In this document: piece after piece, positions 1 to 5,932 of the stretch
Position numbering within the stretch: the first letter of the stretch is position 1
Layout of the letters: each line of letters starts with the position of its first letter
From: JBDHUX01 sp039809405
GTDB lineage: Bacteria; Patescibacteriota; Gracilibacteria; Absconditabacterales; Absconditicoccaceae
Direction: 5' to 3'
Length of the DNA stretch: 5,932 nucleotides
Assembly (NCBI GenBank): GCA_039809405.1
Contig: JBDHUX010000057.1
Coordinates: forward strand, 1 to 5,932
Translations under genes and position numbers: made by a program
The notes under the pieces: model-generated
The model's database searches: none
What the model saw: only the letters and a program-made list of their open reading frames with translations
What the model was told of the DNA's origin: nothing

Positions 1-1296
1 AATTTTATGAATGAAATATACGATAAACTATACGATAGAACTGGCAATGGTGATATAGCAAAAACAACTCAGGATTTGGATGCACTGAAGACTCTTGCAA
101 AGATACAACTATATTGAAATAAACAACTTGGTACACATGCCGATAAAGATCCAGATCTAGTCCGGTGAAAAAGAACTACCGCGACATTGAGGAAGATGTT
201 TGATGATAAAAATTGAGTTGATCAACAGCAAGACAGCAATAAAGAGTCGACTACGGTACTACCAGATACTGATATTTATGGATATATATATGAAGATAAC
301 CAGACAAAGATAAAAGTAAACGATGAAATTATAGATATTACAGATTCAAATGGTGTATCTCCAGACTTTATAACTATAGGCGGTATAAGTTACAGAAATT
401 GCACCGTAGATCAAGCAGAGCAATTTTCGTGACTTGGATGCAAGATAGTTACTGACGGTGTGTACTTTGGTGATTTCAAAAATAATATGATAGATGGTAA
501 ATGAACTAAGATATGGACTGATGGTAGTAGCTACAAGTGAGAGTGGAAGGATGAAAAGATGAACTGATCATGAACTTATACCAATAAACATGGTATAAAA
601 TTTAATTGAAATCGATCCAATGATCTATACCAAGATAGTAATCAATCTATTGATGTAGCCACATTGAATCAATATACTAAAAGTATAGAAACTGAAAAAG
701 CTAAGGAAGAAATAAGAAACTCCAATAAAGTAATCCAAGATACTATTGCTGACTCAATAAAACAGTTGGAGGCAGAAAAGAAAGAGATGATAAATATATG
801 ATGAAAAGATTATAAAATCAAAGACAGATATGTTGATGTAAACGGTACGATCTACAAGGATTGTACAAACCCAGCCTGAGATACAAAGTTTAGTGGTAAA
901 TGATTTATAAAAAATATTGATAGTAAGGATGGTTTATATATTGGAGATGTAGTAGACAATAAACCACAGGGTATATGAAAACTACAATACTCCAACTGAG
1001 ATATATACGAGTGATTTTTGAAAGCTTGACACCCAAATGGTCCATGAAAAATGATATGGAAAGATGGTGGTAAATATAAGTGAAATTGGAAAGATGGTAA
1101 GATGAACTGAGAATGATCATATACCAATCCTCATAATGTACTTATAGAGTGATTTTTTGAAAACAACCAATACACGTGAACACTGCCTTGATTACTTGAG
1201 TTGTTTGGCTGATGAAAGAAAATAAGCCGAGATAAAGATTATATGGATCATATAACTGATCAAAATAGTGTTGATAATCCATGATTGTTTAGATAG
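1..1296 (+). CDS. MORN-repeat protein (5' end not resolved), read with TGA = Gly
   Basis: The frame is open from the left edge to TAG at 1294-1296, giving 431 residues when TGA is read as glycine. An ATG at 7-9 is in frame, but the frame stays open before it, so the true start may lie outside. About 27 in-frame TGA codons occur. There are two blocks of MORN repeats (pattern YxGxW...G.G). Block A has units at Y155/G157/G166/G168 and Y178/G180/W182/G189/G191. Block B has units at Y313/G315/G324/G326, Y336/G338/G347/G349 and Y359/G361/W363/G370/G372. Many of these glycines are TGA while the tryptophans are TGG, which fixes the code. Both blocks are preceded by a Y-[RK]-[ND]-C-T motif (Y131, Y285). 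Residues about 220-265 are a charged, probably helical linker. MORN repeats usually mediate protein or membrane-lipid contacts; the actual role here is unknown. No signal peptide is visible, but the N-terminus may be missing. Confidence 0.85.
511..1137 (+). repeat. Internal duplication of MORN-coding DNA (copies 511-594 and 1054-1137)
   Basis: Two 28-codon segments, 543 nt apart, align codon for codon without gaps and share runs such as AAGATGAACTGA and TATACCAAT. Both start with ATA TGG. Upstream motifs align with offsets of 154 residues (the Y-x-x-C-T motif) and 158 residues (the first MORN tyrosine), then 181 residues after that. The last jump of 23 residues equals one MORN unit, so block B carries one repeat more than block A. 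Confidence 0.7.
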
Positions 1297-1298
1297 AC

Positions 1299-1326
1299 TT
1301 GACTTATATATAAATAAATATATAAT
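1299..1326 (+). promoter_or_regulatory. Sigma-70-type promoter for the 149-residue protein gene
   Basis: TTGACT (1299-1304) and a perfect TATAAT (1321-1326) are separated by a 16-nt spacer. The -35 box starts 2 nt after the stop codon of the MORN gene. The predicted transcript start is near 1333, about 26 nt before the ATG at 1359. The next gene is therefore probably transcribed independently of the MORN gene, although no terminator is seen between them. Confidence 0.7.
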
Positions 1327-1358
1327 AGAACAGTTTAATTAGATATTAATAAAATAAA

Positions 1359-1808
1359 ATGACCAATCCAAATACTCCTCCACAAGGAAATAATACTCCA
1401 AATAATCAACTACAGCAAACTCCTGTAAGGTGAAATAGAGTTACCAAACGGCTCTATGATCGTACATTTGGTAATCTTAGTAAACTAGTCCAAGATACCT
1501 GATCTAGTATATTCAATGTTTTTAACGGGTGACTATTTGATGAGTTTGATCAATTTGGACAAGATGTCAGAACTAGATTTGCTGGGAAGTCGTTTTTTCA
1601 GAAAGTTGCAGCTTCGCCTTGATTGGTAAAAGATGCTATTATGTTTGGTGCAAATGGTCTTATAAATAAACTACCGCTCGTAAATGGTAAGAAAAACTAC
1701 AGAAATACTATCCGACAAGCTACCAAAGATATAGCTGGTACTTTTGCCTATCCACTTGCTAGATTGGTCAAACCGCACAAAGAAGAGTTGCAGGTAGCAC
1801 TAAAATAG
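1359..1808 (+). CDS. Uncharacterised 149-residue protein, read with TGA = Gly
   Basis: The frame runs from ATG 1359 to TAG 1806-1808 and contains four in-frame TGA codons. A standard-code reading would keep only the last 61 residues. I do not recognise a family. Residues 2-22 are a low-complexity stretch rich in Asn, Pro and Gln. The remainder is a mixed sequence with several F/G-rich segments and a basic, probably helical C-terminus. No signal peptide or clear long membrane segment is visible. No Shine-Dalgarno sequence precedes the start; the leader is A/T-rich and ends in AATAAA next to the ATG. A consensus promoter lies directly upstream and a hairpin terminator downstream, so it looks like a real, separately transcribed gene. 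It shares an LYDRT motif with the MORN protein, which may be chance. Confidence 0.75.
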
Positions 1809-1842
1809 ACTATCTTCATATAAATCTACTATAATTATACAC

Positions 1843-1878
1843 AAAAACTTAACCCTCATGATCTTTGGTTAAGTTTTT
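1843..1878. terminator. Bidirectional rho-independent terminator between convergent genes
   Basis: A perfect 12-bp inverted repeat has arms at 1843-1854 (AAAAACTTAACC) and 1867-1878 (GGTTAAGTTTTT) with a 12-nt loop. Each strand ends the hairpin in five T residues. It lies between the stop codons of two convergent genes (1808 on plus, 1914 on minus), so it can serve both. The stem has few G-C pairs, as expected in such AT-rich DNA. Confidence 0.8.
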
Positions 1879-1913
1879 AGATACTTTTTTATATGGTAAG
1901 AGACCGACCTTCT

Positions 1914-2576
1914 TTATGCAACTTTGGAAACGATCTTGTTTGCAATTATTCTCCTTGCTACGCCTCACTCCAATTTAGATTGGTCGTATTTCTCTTTGGC
2001 TTGTGATATAACTTTGCTAGGTAGTTTACTTTTTTCAGCTTTTTTTATAAGTCTATCGTATGCTTTCACAAAATTTCTATACATCCTCCTATTTGACTTG
2101 AAAAATGCATCTGCAACATCTCCAATTATCGGTACAACTCATACTCAAGTATCTACAGTCTGCATAGCAAAATTTTTGAACTGGTATCATAGTCACATGC
2201 TGAGTCTACTACCAAAAAATCCCATTATGCTGGCATTGGTAATTCATGTGCCCATATCACCTATACCAGGTATCAGTCAAACCAATGTCTCCATAGGTAT
2301 AGTGCCATCAGTTATGTTTACATACTTCTTGGCTATAGGCATCCACTTCTGAAAAGCCTGCAATCTATCATAGATCTTTTTCTGCTTCTTGTCTAGTCAC
2401 TCTACAGTATTTTTCTCTTCTATATCACTACCTTGTTTGTTTCACTCTTTGATATCCTCCTTTAGTCATACTAGTCATTTTAGAGACTCCAAAAAGCTCT
2501 TGGCCTCTTGATTTTCAAGATTGTCCACATCTACTTGGTTTTTGACCTGTTCGGTCGATTTTTTAAATATTTCCAT
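1914..2576 (-). CDS. DUF4112-family protein, 220 residues, read with TGA = Gly
   Basis: The frame runs from ATG at 2574-2576 to TAA at 1914-1916 and contains 11 in-frame TGA codons. The core shows the two hallmark segments of the DUF4112 family as I know it: a first hydrophobic segment with PGIGD (residues 103-107, preceded by a TGA-encoded Gly100) and a second with PIIGDVADAFFKSNRR (149-164). Between them is a glycine-rich hydrophobic stretch consistent with membrane association. The N-terminal 75 residues are charged and probably coiled-coil; the C-terminal 45 residues are basic and helical. The molecular function of DUF4112 is unknown. The core is clearly related to residues 228-331 of the large protein encoded from 5932 to 3778, suggesting a common partner or location. 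No Shine-Dalgarno sequence is present; AATAAAA directly precedes the ATG. The next gene upstream on this strand ends 244 nt away, so it is probably a separate transcription unit. Confidence 0.8.
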
Positions 2577-2646
2577 TTTTATTATTTTATATCTTAATTT
2601 ATATTTAAATTTTGGCTGTATCGTATTTTGTATTGTATGAAATAAT

Positions 2647-2674
2647 ATAATATAAAAATAAACTGATTTTACAA
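2647..2674 (-). promoter_or_regulatory. Candidate promoter for the DUF4112 gene
   Basis: On the minus strand TTGTAA (2669-2674) and TATTAT (2647-2652) are separated by 16 nt. The predicted start near 2640 gives a leader of about 64 nt. The region is so AT-rich that a chance match is possible, but the same TTGTAAAA...TATATTATA arrangement precedes the HD hydrolase gene. The rest of the 2577-2820 gap holds no recognisable gene or RNA. Confidence 0.35.
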
Positions 2675-2686
2675 ATAAGAAAACTA

Positions 2687-2702
2687 TTAAATCACGATTT
2701 AA
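2687..2702. repeat. Short inverted repeat in the intergenic gap
   Basis: TTAAATC and GATTTAA flank a 2-nt centre and form a perfect 7-bp dyad 12 nt upstream of the candidate -35 box of the DUF4112 gene. It could be an operator or a weak terminator for the HD gene, since the minus strand after it is T-rich (TAGTTTTCTTATTT). In 75-80% AT sequence it may be accidental. Confidence 0.25.
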
Positions 2703-2820
2703 AATTAATTTACCTTATAACAGATCTATGAAATTATTTTTCTTGAATCAAATTATGGTTAAATAGAAAATAATATAAGATATTATACCGTTTGAGACGC
2801 AAATAGCTACTTTTAAGTGA

Positions 2821-3744
2821 TTATTGCACTTTAAATTGTTCCAAGGTATTCTTTTCTTGTCCTGTAAGTCATAGTTGATTTTCTTTATAAAGCTTAATAA
2901 TTCATTTCATTTTTTTTGCAATAGAAGGAAATGATTTTTCAAATAATGGGATATATTTTTCTATAGTTTCATGTAGATATGTATTGCGTTTTTTATTATT
3001 AGTAAAGCGAAGAGATTCAAGATTATTTATCCTATCATACCCTTTCCTCTTTAAATTTTTTAAATCATGAGATAATTCATTCAAATACTCTTGATCGTCA
3101 ATCTTTTGTTCTCATCTCCATTTAGAAAGTTTTACAATACTATTTGCAATATCTTCATTAAAAATTTCATAAATTTGCTGATAGAATACTTCTCTATTCC
3201 CTTTATAATCTTCATATGCATCGTGCAAAAGACACACCACTATATCATTTACATCTCCTCATTCTTCAATTGCTTTTCTTGCAACAGCAATACAGTGTGA
3301 AATATAAGGTCATCACTCATCTCTTTTATGTAATACATGTACTTTTTTGGCTATTGACAATGCTTTCATGATAGTCTTTCTGTCTTCTTCAGAATATCTC
3401 TCAATATCATCCAAAAATCTTAGCTCTGTTGTCTTAGGATATAGTGTTTGTTTAGAATTTTGAATCACTTCTCTCGCTAGAAGATGTTGGTCGTCATTTA
3501 ATAGATCTAGTATATCTATGGCCGTCTTATAAGTAGTTACTATATCCTGTTGAGAGATTTTCTCTGCATTTTCAGATAAGTAATTGATCGTTGGTCCAGG
3601 CTGTCGTTTCTTTATTGCTGTATTCCATTCTAGTATTCCCAAAGATGGATCATCAACAATAAGTTTTCAGTCTACTTTACAAAAAGTTTTTTTATTGTCC
3701 ATTGGATCAATAGAAGAAGTAAAATTGTTGTTTAGTTTAAGCAT
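2821..3744 (-). CDS. HD-domain (p)ppGpp-hydrolase-like protein, 307 residues, read with TGA = Gly
   Basis: The frame runs from ATG at 3742-3744 to TAA at 2821-2823, with an in-frame stop (TAA at 3757-3759) just upstream of the start and seven in-frame TGA codons. Residues about 125-275 match the HD hydrolase of the RelA/SpoT/MESH1 family: PYISH (H150), LLHDAYED (H174, D175, E178, D179, the HDxxED motif) and GYDRINNL (D237, equivalent to the KLADRxHN segment), followed by an ETIEKYIPL helix. H150 to H174 is 24 residues, as in bifunctional Rel enzymes. All metal-binding and catalytic positions are kept, so it should be an active Mn-dependent hydrolase removing the 3' pyrophosphate from (p)ppGpp or a related product. 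The first 120 residues are unrecognised. The gene starts 33 nt after the stop of the synthetase-like gene, which suggests a synthetase/hydrolase or toxin/antidote pair. Two adjacent TGA glycines (3310-3315) lie seven to eight residues before the first metal histidine. Confidence 0.85.
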
Positions 3745-3755
3745 TTTTATGTATG

Positions 3756-3783
3756 ATTATAATATAAATAGTTGCTTTTACAA
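3756..3783 (-). promoter_or_regulatory. Internal promoter for the HD hydrolase gene
   Basis: On the minus strand TTGTAA (3778-3783) and a perfect TATAAT (3756-3761) are 16 nt apart. The -35 box consists of the last codon (TTG) and the stop codon (TAA) of the upstream gene. The expected transcript start near 3749 would leave a leader of only about 5 nt before the ATG at 3744, that is, a nearly leaderless mRNA. The hydrolase could then be made independently of the synthetase-like gene. Confidence 0.5.
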
Positions 3784-5932
3784 GACGGATTTGTATGTTT
3801 TCGTATCATATCTATCTCATGTTCTATTATTATACCTCTTTATGGCAGTTTCATTAATTGCATCTTGTACGATATCTATTTTATTTCTTAATAGATATAT
3901 ATCATTAAAATTAAATCATTTTCACTCCAACCATTTATAATTACCATTCTTAAATTGTGTTTCAGATTCAGGCAATTCTCTTTTTATGTCATATAATTCA
4001 TGTAGATTTATCTGATCGCCATATTGTATAAGTTTTTTATTCCATTCCTTTTTTGTATTGATTTCTTCTAGGATCTCTTGATCTATACGACTCCATGTGA
4101 ATCATAATTTTTCAAAATCACATATATCCTTAGATAATATAGTAGATCATGTAACAATATTTTTTGAATTGAGGCATGACTTATTAAACAGATCGGGATC
4201 TTTCATCTTCAAAATTTCAGGTAGGTGAAATTGTACTTCAAAAATAAATCAATTTTCTAACTCTATATTAATTAACATATCTCTACAATTTTTAAAATAA
4301 GGTATATCATTTCATAATCTATCTTTACAGGTAAATCTTTTCACATTAGGGTGGTTCGATATCAGCCCTATTGCATTTTGCATATCATGTACAGTATCAA
4401 ATACTATAGTCCCTCTCACGATATCAGTTATTTTTTCCACTTTCCCATCGCACTCATTAATTACTTTATCTACAATTCTATCAACTTTTTTAAGAGAAAC
4501 ATCAGATACAATATCTAATGCATTTCCGACATTTCCTATCTGATCCATAATCTCCTTACATATTGGATGATTTATTGAAGCTTCCTTAAGTAATATATAC
4601 ACCTGTCCAGTAATATTTTTATTGAGCATAGTAGACTCTTCTGGCGTTAATGGTATCTTTTTTTCTAATTTATGTTTTATGCCTTCTATTTCTTGATTAT
4701 TGTTACTAATTGATTTTTGTAGTAATTTTTCTTTTGATATTTTAGTATAATCAATAGAATTTTTTATCTGAGAAATGTGATATCTCTCATCTCACCACAT
4801 AGACATGTCTTTGAAATTATCTTTACTTGTTTTTGGTGTTTCATATGTGTATTTTTTTCAACTTATTTGTTCATACATCTTAGTATGATGATCTACAAAC
4901 TCCTTACTAACTCAACTATCGTGCAGTTGATCAACGGATTTTTTATAAGCTGATACCATATCGTTCAGATTTCTTTTGTTCGCTTTGAAGGACATGTCCC
5001 GTACTACACCTATTACAGGTATATTGCTAATACCACTATCACGGACCTGCCTCCAAGTATTTCTTACATGAAACCTTGTTCATAATCACATTTTTGCTCA
5101 GTAATATGAACCGATAATAGCCTGTATCAAGTTGGATCATGTTATACCTATACGTCATATGATAGGTATATATCATAAAGTACTTATTAGCCACTCCTTT
5201 CAGATATATTTGCCATCAGTGAAATCAGCAAACTTCTTGTATCATGGTATCCGCTCTTGCATAAGATTTGCCTGTGCGACAAGTCACTTATCTATGTCAG
5301 ATAACTTATCAAAATTTTCTGGCATCTTTATCTCTCCTTTGTTTATCTTATTTTGTACTTCCTTATTTCTGATAGCAGATAGTTTGACTACTAACTTATC
5401 TATGATATTTTTTATTTTTTCTTTTATTGATAAGTTTCATTTTAGAGACTCTTTCAATCACTTGTACCAACTTTCTAATTTACTAAATATACTATCTATC
5501 TTCTCTTTTCATAGATTAGTGTTGTCTATCTCTTGCTCTACTTTGGCTAGTATTTCTTTTGCATGAGATTCTGTTTCTACTTTACTTGGTTCTGATAGAT
5601 CTTCTTCTATCGTCTTCTTTCTTTCTACTTCCTCTTCTTCTTTCTTCTTGTTCTCTTCTTCTTTCTTCTTGTTCTCTTCTTCTTTCTTCTTGTTCTCTTC
5701 TTCTTTCTTCTTGTTCTCTACTTCTTTCTTCTTGTTCTCTACTTCCTCTTCTTTTTGCTCTTTTTTCTTGCTATCTACTTCGTCTGTTTTATTTTTTTCT
5801 ATTTCTGTATTTTTATCTGTGCTGGTATTTCTTACCTCAGGATAATTTTCTACCCACTCATTTATCTTTTTTTGTTGATATTTGTCGTATAGTGTGCTTT
5901 TTTCTGTATCAGATAATGGTTTTTTACCACCA
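3778..5932 (-). CDS. Large multidomain protein: E/K repeats, DUF4112-like module, RelA/SpoT synthetase-like domain (N-terminus cut by window)
   Basis: The frame is open from the right edge to TAA at 3778-3780: 717 visible residues with about 22 in-frame TGA codons read as Gly. Numbering is from the first complete codon. Residues 63-97 are five E[EV]ENKKK heptads in a charged region; about 100-225 is lysine-rich and helical. Residues 228-331 form a DUF4112-like module (TDG 238-240, EWL 246-248, FKANKRN at its end), matching the 220-residue protein at 1914-2576 but lacking the first-segment PGIGD aspartate. Residues about 455-650 resemble a RelA/SpoT nucleotide pyrophosphokinase: SLKKVDRIVDK (479-489), ITDIVRGTIVF with the Mg-binding-type D503, KDR (536-538), CRDMLINI, EVQFH with the catalytic-type E565, and LHELYDIKR (H644). 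The usual acceptor-stacking tyrosine is replaced by C549. A tail of about 70 residues follows. It may be a toxSAS-type toxin or an alarmone synthetase. Family assignment is by motif only. Confidence 0.75.
5641..5745 (-). repeat. Tandem 21-bp repeat coding for Glu/Lys heptads
   Basis: Five consecutive 21-nt units (5641-5661, 5662-5682, 5683-5703, 5704-5724, 5725-5745) are identical except for one base that changes Glu to Val in two of them. Each encodes E-[EV]-E-N-K-K-K in the large minus-strand protein. Further E/K-rich sequence flanks the array. The unit probably forms a long charged single helix or coiled-coil spacer, and near-identity suggests recent copy-number change by slippage. Confidence 0.9.

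Noticed and set aside
852..1127. Minus-strand ORFs of 91 and 71 residues
   Set aside because: They are opposite the MORN repeats, whose glycine/tyrosine spacing proves the plus frame is the real one.
1..1296. TGA = Trp (mycoplasma-type code)
   Set aside because: TGA falls at MORN glycine positions, and TGG is used at the conserved tryptophans.
1924..2352. 142-residue hydrophobic plus-strand ORF
   Set aside because: Antisense to the DUF4112 gene, which has family motifs and a proper start; no promoter or start context favours the plus strand.
2821..3744. Several decayed pseudogene fragments, as a standard-code reading would suggest
   Set aside because: The fragments share one frame, are separated only by TGA, and keep every HD-family catalytic residue in the right order and spacing.
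3584..3940. 118-residue hydrophobic plus-strand ORF
   Set aside because: Antisense to the end of the synthetase-like gene and the start of the HD gene; hydrophobicity reflects complement of K/N/I-rich coding.
5143..5170. 9-bp inverted repeat (TATACCTAT / ATAGGTATA, 10-nt loop)
   Set aside because: It lies inside the DUF4112-like coding segment and is explained by the Ile/Pro/Gly codons there; no regulatory context.
5132..5566. 144-residue plus-strand ORF
   Set aside because: Lies fully opposite the DUF4112-like and helical part of the large minus-strand gene, which is supported by homology to a second protein.
5648..5845. Ser/Phe-rich 65-residue plus-strand ORF
   Set aside because: It is the antisense of the E/K heptad repeats in the large minus-strand gene; its composition is a by-product of GAA/AAG codons.

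Overview
The window reads coherently only if TGA is translated as glycine (genetic code 25). In-frame TGA codons sit at the conserved glycines of MORN repeats, at a glycine of a DUF4112-like segment and beside the first metal histidine of an HD hydrolase, while TGG still encodes the tryptophans. Together with AT-rich DNA, this points to a candidate-phyla bacterium of the Absconditabacteria (SR1) / Gracilibacteria group. Under the standard code the region looks like scattered short ORFs. Under code 25 it is almost fully coding, with five genes, two of them cut by the window edges. Assignments below come from motif reading, not database searches.

Plus strand, 1-1808: the C-terminal 431 residues of a MORN-repeat protein (1-1296) with two related repeat blocks joined by a charged helical linker. 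It is followed by a 149-residue protein of unknown function (1359-1808), which has its own strong consensus promoter in the gap (1299-1326). A 12-bp perfect hairpin (1843-1878), T-rich on both sides, probably terminates transcription from both directions.

Minus strand, read from 5932 down to 1914: (i) a large protein open at the window edge (717 residues visible) with an E/K-rich heptad-repeat region, a DUF4112-like hydrophobic module and a C-terminal RelA/SpoT-type nucleotide synthetase-like domain; (ii) after 33 nt, a 307-residue HD-domain protein carrying the metal-binding signature of (p)ppGpp hydrolases (MESH1/SpoT type); (iii) after a 244-nt AT-rich gap, a 220-residue DUF4112 protein whose core is homologous to the module inside the large protein.

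The most notable system is the pair of a synthetase-like domain at the end of a long multidomain protein and a separate HD hydrolase directly downstream. This resembles toxSAS toxin-antitoxin pairs with a hydrolase antitoxin, or a polymorphic toxin with its immunity gene. It could also be a split Rel alarmone system. The hydrolase appears to have its own promoter overlapping the end of the synthetase gene. The standalone DUF4112 protein may be a membrane or assembly partner of the large protein. These functional links are inference.
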